Virus record (IMG/VR): IMGVR_UViG_3300036806_000149
Location: 1 to 64,000 of that record
Length of the DNA stretch: 64,000 bases
Strand: one strand, 5' to 3'
From: a virus
Below, piece after piece: positions 23,189 to 29,451 of this stretch. Within the stretch, counting starts at the first letter, position 1, and each line of letters starts with the position of its first letter. Below the pieces are notes generated by a model, which was not told the origin of the DNA, ran no database searches, and worked only from the letters and a program-made list of their open reading frames with translations. The position numbers and the translations under genes were made by a program.

Positions 23189-23453
23189 CGACCGGGTCGG
23201 CCGCCGCGTGCAGCATGGGATTGAAGCCCACCATCGCGCCCCCCAAGGTCAGCGCGGCCGGATGAATGGGCGGAAAGAGCGAGTAGACGACGAGCCCTAC
23301 GCCGACGGCAATCAGCACGTACGCCCGAACCAACCGGAGCGTCTGCTGGTGATGGCGATACCGAGCCTTGTCGTCCTGAGCCTCAGCAGAAATCTCCTTC
23401 TGAGACTTCACAGCGGTGCGCCGCCGAGCCAAAGGCTTCTCCTTCGCGACCAT
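23181..23453 (-). CDS. Two-TM membrane protein, 90 aa
   Basis: Start at 23453 (MVAKEKPLARRRTAVKSQKE) preferred over 23501. Basic N-terminus, then helices AYVLIAVGVGLVVYSLF and PAALTLGGAMVGFNPML. Size and topology fit a holin or antiholin; the better holin candidate is at 26738-27190. Confidence 0.55.
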   Translation of the reverse strand: MVAKEKPLARRRTAVKSQKEISAEAQDDKARYRHHQQTLRLVRAYVLIAVGVGLVVYSLFPPIHPAALTLGGAMVGFNPMLHAAADPVDA

Positions 23454-23543
23454 CTGACTCTCTTTAGAATGAAATACGGGGCGATGGTCCGCCACGACCA
23501 TCGTCCCGCAGCTTACGGCAAGGAGGCTCTCAGCGGGCCAAAT

Positions 23544-23702
23544 TCAGCGTGGTACACGCCGGCCGCCCCACGGCCTTCCATACCCAACGAGCCACACGAT
23601 CAGCACTGCTGCCACCAGGATGAGCAGGAGCGGACTCCAAAATACTCCACCGAAGATGGCGGCAATGATGATCAGTAGCAAGATGATTGCTAGGAGATCC
23701 AT
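23544..23702 (-). CDS. Small two-TM membrane protein, 52 aa
   Basis: MDLLAIILLLIIIAAIFGG and SPLLLILVAAVLIVWLVGYG are two hydrophobic helices, then a short basic tail. Strongly hydrophobic and AT-richer than neighbours. Resembles small bacterial membrane proteins of unknown role. Confidence 0.6.
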   Translation of the reverse strand: MDLLAIILLLIIIAAIFGGVFWSPLLLILVAAVLIVWLVGYGRPWGGRRVPR

Positions 23703-23727
23703 TTCCTGTATCTACCCCTTCTAATCC

Positions 23728-24075
23728 TCAGCGACCCTTCTTGCGCTTCCGAGAAGCAGGTTTGAGGACATTCAAGTAGAAGCTCGCCTGCCGTTTCGCC
23801 CGCGTCGAGCCATGCCTCATATCGTGTTGGGCTTGAGCGTGGACCGAGCGCTTCTTGCCGCTCTTGGCCCGCCGGGTCAGCGCTCCTGGACGCTTGATCG
23901 CCGAGGCGATGAACTTGCCCGAACCCTTCTTGCGAGTGCTCGTTCGCTTGCCAGCACTGCTCGTACTGCGCCGACGAGTCGATGACGACTTGCGACCGAT
24001 CGGCGACTTTCGGCTGCGTGCGGCGGCCCGTCCACCCTTGCGTTGCGCCGCTTTGGACGGCTTTCTTCGCGCCAT
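23728..24075 (-). CDS. Histone-like Lys/Arg-rich protein, 115 aa
   Basis: Residues 1-60 are almost wholly Lys/Arg/Ser (ARRKPSKAAQRKGGRAAARS, SSTRRRSTSSAGKR), like eukaryotic H1 tails or bacterial Hc-type proteins. Residues 60-115 (IKRPGALTRRAKSGKKRSVHA, HGSTRAKRQASFYLNVLK) match a recurrent C-terminal block seen in small actinobacterial and phage proteins. Largest member of the basic-protein set; nucleic-acid binding inferred. Confidence 0.62.
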   Translation of the reverse strand: MARRKPSKAAQRKGGRAAARSRKSPIGRKSSSTRRRSTSSAGKRTSTRKKGSGKFIASAIKRPGALTRRAKSGKKRSVHAQAQHDMRHGSTRAKRQASFYLNVLKPASRKRKKGR

Positions 24076-24105
24076 GGCTCACCTCCAGATGGGTTGTCCG
24101 AGAGC

Positions 24106-24537
24106 CTACTCGTGATCGTCACGAAGAATCTCCGGAATCTGGGCGCGAGCGCGTTTCTGTTCCGCTCGGGTGGGGGTCACATAGCGAGCATTCGGTGAAC
24201 TGATGAGTCTCAGGAAATCTTCTCCTCTAAGAGTCACGAAAACCTCCTCGTTTTCGATGACTACGGCCAGGGCGGGCACGATATCACCGCCCTTGCCGCC
24301 TGGTCCGTGGATCGCCTGCTCGACCTCGCGCATCAATTGCTTAGAAACGCGGAAAGATTCGGCCGAGGTCTCCTTGAGGGAGAAGAGGAACTGCACGTCG
24401 CCCACGTCCAGCGGAGCGGTCCACTGATTGCCAGAACCGCGAGTAGGCTCGACGCCGAAGAACTTGCTCCAGAACGATTCGAACCGCCGGCCCTCCTGCT
24501 GGGGCGTGCTGCCCGGCCGGGGACGCTTGCGGAGCAC
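24106..24537 (-). CDS. Putative PD-(D/E)XK Holliday-junction resolvase-like nuclease, 143 aa
   Basis: GTG start overlaps the upstream TAG by one base. Early helix FESFWSKFFG, then RGSGNQWTAPLDVGDVQFLFSLKET gives an E...(L)D...SxK arrangement like archaeal Hjc and phage resolvases, with strand VPALAVVIENEEVFVTLRG after it. The usual acidic residue of the E/DxK element is Ser here. RusA at 35258 would make it a second resolvase. Based on motif reading only. Confidence 0.55.
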   Translation of the reverse strand: MLRKRPRPGSTPQQEGRRFESFWSKFFGVEPTRGSGNQWTAPLDVGDVQFLFSLKETSAESFRVSKQLMREVEQAIHGPGGKGGDIVPALAVVIENEEVFVTLRGEDFLRLISSPNARYVTPTRAEQKRARAQIPEILRDDHE

Positions 24538-24902
24538 TAGGACGGCAGCTCTGGCTCGCGGCCCTCTTTGAGCGCCGCCACGACCGCTCCGTGGCCCCGC
24601 AGGGCCTCTTCCTCGCTGGAGTAGCGCCAGCACCACTCGTCATAGGGAGCCGTGTGCGCATCATCGTCCCGAACAAACACCATCGTCTCGAAGATCACCG
24701 GCTCCTCGGATTCGCCAAAGCTGTGATCAACCCCTAGCCATACTGTTGATACTTCATAGCAATCGACCTTCGTCTTGGCTACTTTCCTGTAGTCATAGTC
24801 CTTCAGCAGATCGTTGATACGACCCAAGGGCTCCAGCAGAATGTTTCCTGCGGCATCCCACGTCTCGATCGGCTCTCCGTCGCGGTCGTACCAGTAGGCC
24901 AT
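24537..24902 (-). CDS. Hypothetical protein, 121 aa
   Basis: MAYWYDRDGEPIETWDAAGN, followed by a beta-type region (VSTVWLGVDHSFGES, IFETMVFVRDDD) and WCWRYSSEEEALRGH. The N- and C-terminal patterns resemble small actinophage proteins of unknown function. It has a promoter element ending 6 bases before the ATG, suggesting a leaderless transcript. Confidence 0.62.
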   Translation of the reverse strand: MAYWYDRDGEPIETWDAAGNILLEPLGRINDLLKDYDYRKVAKTKVDCYEVSTVWLGVDHSFGESEEPVIFETMVFVRDDDAHTAPYDEWCWRYSSEEEALRGHGAVVAALKEGREPELPS

Positions 24903-24908
24903 GCAAAG

Positions 24909-24917
24909 ATCTTATCA
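24909..24917 (-). promoter_or_regulatory. Extended -10 abutting the start at 24902
   Basis: On the minus strand TGATAAGAT is followed by CTTTGC and the ATG. Normal -10 to start-site spacing would begin the RNA at or beside the ATG. Confidence 0.5.
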
Positions 24918-25124
24918 ACTACCCGACACCACGTGGACCACCAGCAGCATGATCGCCGCTATGAGACTCAGCAGAAAGATGATGACGATGAACAGATCAT
25001 GCCTGCGCACCGACTGCTTGCACCGCAGAAACAGCTCGGGCTTGAGCGCAGGCGATGACGGAGGCAGCAGCTCGCTCTTGATGGTCTCCGGAGAAGACCA
25101 TTCCGGCAGCTCTTGTATCTCCAT
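24915..25124 (-). CDS. Tail-anchored membrane protein, 69 aa
   Basis: Acidic/Pro N-terminus (MEIQELPEWSSPETIKSELL), then one C-terminal helix FIVIIFLLSLIAAIMLLVVHVV. Overlaps the 82-aa gene by 128 bases in another frame; a stop lies just upstream of its ATG so the two cannot be one protein in frame. Confidence 0.55.
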   Translation of the reverse strand: MEIQELPEWSSPETIKSELLPPSSPALKPELFLRCKQSVRRHDLFIVIIFLLSLIAAIMLLVVHVVSGS

Positions 25125-25245
25125 CGAGAGTTAGCCCGCCCCCAATCAATCCAGTGCGGCCATCATCGTAGGTGATCGGAACCGCAACGGCCAGGCTCCC
25201 TCGCGAAATCGAGGAGTAGAAGCTGCTCGTTGCGGTCAAAGACAT
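24997..25245 (-). CDS. Possible small protein, 82 aa, overlapping the tail-anchored gene
   Basis: The first ~45 residues (SLTATSSFYSSISRGSLAVAV, then TGLIGGGLTLDGDTRA) look like a genuine beta-rich protein. After the point where the 25124 gene begins, the sequence becomes Ala/Val/Arg-rich as in unselected frames. A real, possibly truncated gene with an extended overlap, or a frameshifted one. Confidence 0.45.
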   Translation of the reverse strand: MSLTATSSFYSSISRGSLAVAVPITYDDGRTGLIGGGLTLDGDTRAAGMVFSGDHQERAAASVIACAQARAVSAVQAVGAQA

Positions 25246-25258
25246 GGTCTCTTCTCTC

Positions 25259-26005
25259 TCATGCGGCGCGGCGTTTGCGCGCCTTGGCATCGACGAACTC
25301 ACGCAACGAGGCGTGCTGGCGACGATCGTATTTGCCGAGATCCTCGGCCGACAGCTTGCCGCCGTCGCTGAACACCTGAAACCACTCGCCATCGGCGTTG
25401 GCGAAGCTCACGTAGCCCCCATCGGCGATCTCACGCGGCTGCTGGCAGGCTCCCGCGCGCGAGTAGGGATTGGTCCCGTACACCGCCCAGGTGCGATACC
25501 AGGTCGGCAGCAGGAAGTCAGACAGAGCCACCCCGCCGACCTCATAGCTGGTGTTCTCACACGGATCGCAGACTTCGAGCAGATAGTGGACGCGGCTGGA
25601 GATGCGCTTGAGGCCGAACTGTTTCCAGTCCAGATCGACGCCGTGAGGCAGCGCCGCCGAGTGCATCCGGTTGCCGAACGGGTCGGCCAGCATCTCCAGC
25701 AGCTCGTGGCTGACCGAGACCGGCCAGTCATTGGTGTCCTCGACGTAGGAGACAGGTTGGTTGTGGGCGTCGGTGAGGTGGTAGCCGAGCGCGTCGGGTT
25801 CATCGAGCTTGGCCTGAATCACCACCTGCCAGGTGCCGGCGGGAACCTCGGCGTAGACCCCCACCGTGGCCCGCACGTGCCACACCGGAGCGAAGTCCGC
25901 TTGGACCTGCTCGTTGAGCGCACCGGCGACCTCCTGGAGCTGCGCCCAATCGATCCTCCCGGTCGCGTCCACCAGCGCGACATGTACTGGAATAGCAGAA
26001 GTCAT
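25259..26005 (-). CDS. Zincin-like protein with HELLE motif, 248 aa
   Basis: SVSHELLEMLADPFGNRM (around residues 97-113) carries HExxE, resembling the metal-binding helix of zinc metallopeptidases; the family appears as conserved hypothetical proteins in bacteria and phages. The N-terminal ~70 residues (PVHVALVDATGRIDWAQL, WQVVIQAKLDEP) form an alpha/beta unit, and the C-terminus is basic (ARKRRAA). It directly follows the lysis genes, so cell-envelope or maturation proteolysis is possible; substrate unknown. Confidence 0.55.
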   Translation of the reverse strand: MTSAIPVHVALVDATGRIDWAQLQEVAGALNEQVQADFAPVWHVRATVGVYAEVPAGTWQVVIQAKLDEPDALGYHLTDAHNQPVSYVEDTNDWPVSVSHELLEMLADPFGNRMHSAALPHGVDLDWKQFGLKRISSRVHYLLEVCDPCENTSYEVGGVALSDFLLPTWYRTWAVYGTNPYSRAGACQQPREIADGGYVSFANADGEWFQVFSDGGKLSAEDLGKYDRRQHASLREFVDAKARKRRAA

Positions 26006-26018
26006 AGCTACACTCCCC

Positions 26019-26741
26019 CTACGTCGGCCAGCTAGTCACGTACACGGTGGCGCGCGAAATATAAGAATCCACCCACTCGCGCGGGGTACGCAACCGGCCT
26101 CCCGAAGCGATCATGATCCACTGCTGGGGAAGCGCGTCCTGCGCCGGATCGCGGTAGATCGATCCCCGGAAGGCCAGGTTGTCGGCCGCGTAGGGCCAGT
26201 TGTGGTTGAGCGTGGCGAGCTGCCAGGCCAACTTATCGGTGGAAACTTTCGGGGCCTTGCGAAAGGCGTCCTTCTGCGTCCGCAGCGTCTTGCCGGCCTC
26301 GGTCGCCATCGTCTTGGCGTTATAGGCGTTGGCGTAGTTCTCCTCTGAGCGCAAGCGCGGCGGGAAGGCGTCCTGATAGGGACCGATGTCAAAGCCACTG
26401 GGATCGGTGGGATGCCCCGTGTAGGCCGCCACCGCGTAGCCGGACTCGTTCTCACACAGCCCCTGGAGCAGCCCCTTGGGAAGCCGGGAGAACTTCTCGG
26501 GAGTCTGGGCCAGGAACAGGCACAGGCTCCGCTGGGTCATGATCCCGGCGATCCCATCGGCGACCAGCTTCTGCTTGATCTGAAACGCCTTGACGGCAGC
26601 ATCGGTAGCGGGTCCGAAGCTGCCGTCAGTGGTGATCGAGACGCCGGCCGCGCGCAAATTCAACTGCAACGCCCACACGTCGGTGCCCGCCATCCCCCGC
26701 TTGAAGACGTAGCGATAGCGCGGAACTGGTTCCCAGCTCAT
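26019..26741 (-). CDS. Endolysin: peptidoglycan-binding plus lytic transglycosylase-like domain, 240 aa
   Basis: Residues ~12-75 (KRGMAGTDVWALQLNLRAAG, GSFGPATDAAVKAFQ) are a PG_binding_1 domain. Residues ~85-225 contain LLQGLCENESGYAVAAYTGH and PSGFDIGPYQ, the catalytic-Glu and G-x-YQ signatures of SLT/goose-type enzymes (Glu97 or Glu99). Starts in an ATGA overlap with the holin gene. Acts on glycan strands at lysis; a second endolysin lies upstream. Confidence 0.78.
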   Translation of the reverse strand: MSWEPVPRYRYVFKRGMAGTDVWALQLNLRAAGVSITTDGSFGPATDAAVKAFQIKQKLVADGIAGIMTQRSLCLFLAQTPEKFSRLPKGLLQGLCENESGYAVAAYTGHPTDPSGFDIGPYQDAFPPRLRSEENYANAYNAKTMATEAGKTLRTQKDAFRKAPKVSTDKLAWQLATLNHNWPYAADNLAFRGSIYRDPAQDALPQQWIMIASGGRLRTPREWVDSYISRATVYVTSWPT

Positions 26742-27190
26742 GGCCGCCGAGGCCGCTCTTCGCCGGTGGGCGGCACCGGGACGCCCGGTGGGATCGGCTG
26801 ATCGGGTGGCTGTGAGACGTCGGGAAGCTCCGGCGGGACCTCAGCACCCGGCACCGGAGCAGAATCACCACCGGCCGTGGTCGGGTCATAGTCACCAGCG
26901 GGCAGCTCGTCGGGGTGAACGTCGGGACCGTTGGCCATCTCGCCGGCCACCTGGGTCTCGAACTGCTGCCAGCCGGTCAGCCACTTGTGATGGCCGGCCC
27001 ACACCAGGATCGCGGTGAGCCCGAACACGATGCCCTGGGTGAGCATCGAGGAGATCGAGGACTTAGTGGTGTGAAAGATCCCCAGGAAGTGGACGTGGAC
27101 CAGCAGCCAGTCGGCCAACGCGCCGCTGATAATGGCGATGTAGGGACCGGCGAAGGCCACGACCCGGTTGATGGGGATTTTGTTGCCCAT
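26738..27190 (-). CDS. Holin, 150 aa
   Basis: Two hydrophobic segments (VVAFAGPYIAIISGALADWLL and ISSMLTQGIVFGLTAILVWAG) linked by a short loop, then a Pro/Asp/Glu-rich soluble tail. Topology and position between two endolysin genes are typical of phage holins that release endolysins to the wall. Confidence 0.8.
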   Translation of the reverse strand: MGNKIPINRVVAFAGPYIAIISGALADWLLVHVHFLGIFHTTKSSISSMLTQGIVFGLTAILVWAGHHKWLTGWQQFETQVAGEMANGPDVHPDELPAGDYDPTTAGGDSAPVPGAEVPPELPDVSQPPDQPIPPGVPVPPTGEERPRRP

Positions 27191-27198
27191 GACGTCTC

Positions 27199-27840
27199 CT
27201 ATTTGTGGTACCGACGTTTGAGCGCGGCCATCGTCTGCGGACCGACGACGCCATCGGCTTTGAGCTTGACGTGCTTCTGGAACGCCACCACCGCACCGTG
27301 TGTAGACCGGCCGAAGACTCCGTCGATCGTCGCAGGACGACCCGGCCTGGCCTTGTGCAGGTAGTTACCGCGCAGCAAGTAGATCTGAAGCGTCTTGACG
27401 TCGTCGCCGCGCATTCCGTAGCGCAGCACCGAGCGTGGTCCAGCCGGCGCAACACTGCCATGCCAAATACCGGGGTTGTACTTGATGTGCCACCACTCAC
27501 TCTGAGCGTCTGACCATGCCTTGGCCCAACCGTAACTGCGTCCGATTTGATCGACCGCCCAGCGATCCCACTGACTCGCCAAGTCGATTGCCAGGCCCCA
27601 GCCATGATTTGAACTCCCGGGACGCGCCGCCAGATTGCCACGACCCGAGAGATAAAGATTCCAGAAGTACCACTGTTTGGCGATCGTCCGGTAAGACGAT
27701 ATGACGTGGATAGGACGACCCCACCGACTCTGCGCGGCAGCGGCCATGGCGTTGAAGGCAGCGGCAGCATCGCGCCGCAGGTAGTAGCCACCACCGATCG
27801 ACGCTAGCTCGGAATTTGAGAGCTGACCGTTGGCACTCAC
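27199..27840 (-). CDS. Endolysin: M15 (VanY-type) peptidase plus PG-binding domain, 213 aa
   Basis: SSYRTIAKQWYFW leads into SSNHGWGLAID (His79, Asp86) and EWWHIKY (Glu115, His118), the zinc and catalytic residues of M15 D,D-carboxy/L-endopeptidases. Residues ~138-213 (VLRYGMRGDDVKTLQIYLL, DGVFGRSTHGAVVAFQ) form a PG_binding_1 domain. It cuts stem peptides, complementing the transglycosylase downstream. First gene of the leftward lysis operon. Confidence 0.88.
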   Translation of the reverse strand: MSANGQLSNSELASIGGGYYLRRDAAAAFNAMAAAAQSRWGRPIHVISSYRTIAKQWYFWNLYLSGRGNLAARPGSSNHGWGLAIDLASQWDRWAVDQIGRSYGWAKAWSDAQSEWWHIKYNPGIWHGSVAPAGPRSVLRYGMRGDDVKTLQIYLLRGNYLHKARPGRPATIDGVFGRSTHGAVVAFQKHVKLKADGVVGPQTMAALKRRYHK

Positions 27841-27867
27841 GCAGCTTCCTCCATACCATTAGGGCTC

Positions 27868-28044
27868 ATGAACGAACAACTGCCAATTCCCGAAGGTGAG
27901 CGAGCCGCTGACGATGACTCGCTCGACACCCACGAGGACAACGAGGCTGAGCTAGACGCGGTATTCGGCGAGCCCGACGAGATGGAGGGCGAGGACGAAG
28001 GCGACTCGGGAACCGATGAAGAACCCGCCGGAGAGCAATCGTGA
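27868..28044 (+). CDS. Small highly acidic protein, 58 aa
   Basis: MNEQLPIPEGERAADDDSLD followed by an almost continuous Asp/Glu tract. No hydrophobic segment. Divergent from the lysis operon and coupled by a GTGA overlap to the hydrolase gene. An acidic DNA-mimic or inhibitor is conceivable, unproven. Confidence 0.55.
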   Translation: MNEQLPIPEGERAADDDSLDTHEDNEAELDAVFGEPDEMEGEDEGDSGTDEEPAGEQS

Positions 28045-28538
28045 GCGTCTCGGGTCTGAGCGCCACCGACCAGGCGCGCGCTCGCGACCGTGCCGTCCAG
28101 GCCGCGATGGTCGGCTACGCCCACAAGACGGGCCTGCACTACACCACGGGAGCGCGACGCTGGCAGGGCATTCAACTGCGCCTGAACGCTCGCGCCGGCC
28201 ACTTCCCAGACTGGGCCGACTGCTCCTCGTTTTGCTCGTGGTGTCTGTGGAGCGGGCTCGGGCTGGGCTTCAACCGTCCCGATAGCGTCAACGGCTGTAG
28301 CTGGCGAGCCGGCTTCACCGGCACCATGCTCACACACGGAGTCCCGGTTCGCTTTGCCTCCAATGCGCTTGCGGGCGACTGTGTGATCTACGGATCTGGA
28401 TATCCCGGACGTCATGCCGCAATCGTCGTCAAGTCTGGCAACACGCCAATGGTCATCTCTAACGGCTCCGAAGCCGGGCCGTTTTACCTGCCCTACAACT
28501 ATCGCCGCGATTTGATGGGGATTCGCCGTTACATCTGA
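28041..28538 (+). CDS. NlpC/P60 or CHAP-like peptidoglycan hydrolase, 165 aa
   Basis: GTG start. FPDWADCSSFCSWCLW supplies the D-C-S-S nucleophile (Cys61), and PGRHAAIVVKSG the catalytic His125, as in NlpC/P60 amidases; ASNALAGDCVIYG is the typical D-x-V segment between them. Third free cell-wall hydrolase of the window and the only one transcribed rightward, apart from holin and other endolysins; perhaps used at a different stage. Confidence 0.78.
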   Translation: MSVSGLSATDQARARDRAVQAAMVGYAHKTGLHYTTGARRWQGIQLRLNARAGHFPDWADCSSFCSWCLWSGLGLGFNRPDSVNGCSWRAGFTGTMLTHGVPVRFASNALAGDCVIYGSGYPGRHAAIVVKSGNTPMVISNGSEAGPFYLPYNYRRDLMGIRRYI

Positions 28539-28776
28539 GCACTAAGCGGGATTCCACGACACATCACGTCCCTGGATGTGACGTGGAGATCCCTGGGACG
28601 TCTGGGGCGATTGGGCCGGACTCGCCTCCGGTGTGGGGGTGGGTGAAGACGAGCAGTCGCCCTCTGAACGTCATCGGGTGATCATAGTCCCAATTTCCGC
28701 GTAAATGCCGAGAAATCGGGTATTCCCCGGTAACTGGGACAACTTCCCGAGATGTCTAGGAAGTAGCTACAAAAGA
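28539..28776. other. Convergent intergenic region with hairpins
   Basis: 238 bases between converging genes. GTCCCA (28687-28692) and TGGGAC (28735-28740) enclose a 42-base loop with further complementarity (CCGAGAAATCGGG, TATTCCCCGG), a plausible terminator. CACGTCCctggaTGTGACGTG lies nearer the hydrolase gene. GTAGCTACA (28763-28771) followed by AAAAGATTATG is a partial copy of the dispersed elements. Confidence 0.5.
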
Positions 28777-29451
28777 TTATGAAACTGCTTCTTCCTCTAC
28801 TACCTCTGACAGGAAGGTTAGATCTCCTTCCCATACATCAGATGCAGCAATCATGGCACGGTGTTGGTCAACTGCCGCATGATGCGCAGCAGGAATACGT
28901 GCTTTGAGGAACTTATCGACTTGCTGAGTGTCATGCCCCAGTGACTCTAGGCGATGTGCAACCTCTGCAATCTGTTCCGGCGTGGTGTTGTTGATCAGCT
29001 TGCGAAGGTATCCCCGGGGAGTGACGATTCGCACCCTCCGCCGGCCCGACTGGATCGAACCGCCTTGGCGAAGCTGATGATCGAGGGCATCGACCAGATC
29101 GCTGAGGCGCTGTTCCTGCACGGCGGCCAGGAACTCCTGGGGGTTGACCGACTGAGGATTCTTGGCGTGGGCCTGGATGAAGTCCTGGATGTCTGAGATC
29201 TGGGGGTTGTCGTACTCGCGCGAGGCCGTCCGCACCGCATCCATGAAGCGATGCCACTCCACTGGATCGACATTGGCCGGAGCCTTGGCACCCGTGGCCG
29301 CACGATGGCCGACACCGAACTTGCCCGAGCGGGTGTCATGGAGCGGGTTACCGCTCTTCTGGCCCGGCGCAGCTTGAGAGATCCCAGAGGGAGCGACGTC
29401 GGCCAACAGAACCGGGAAGCCATTGTCATCGACAAGCCTGACCTCAGCCAT
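28777..29451 (-). CDS. Structural-type hypothetical protein, 224 aa
   Basis: Directly downstream of the portal-MuF gene with overlapping stop and start. N-terminal KSGNPLHDTRSGKFGVG then FGVGHRAATGAKAP; the C-terminal half is helical (NNTTPEQIAEVAHRLESL). Position suggests a head-morphogenesis protein, but no protease or scaffold motif is evident. Confidence 0.5.
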   Translation of the reverse strand: MAEVRLVDDNGFPVLLADVAPSGISQAAPGQKSGNPLHDTRSGKFGVGHRAATGAKAPANVDPVEWHRFMDAVRTASREYDNPQISDIQDFIQAHAKNPQSVNPQEFLAAVQEQRLSDLVDALDHQLRQGGSIQSGRRRVRIVTPRGYLRKLINNTTPEQIAEVAHRLESLGHDTQQVDKFLKARIPAAHHAAVDQHRAMIAASDVWEGDLTFLSEVVEEEAVS

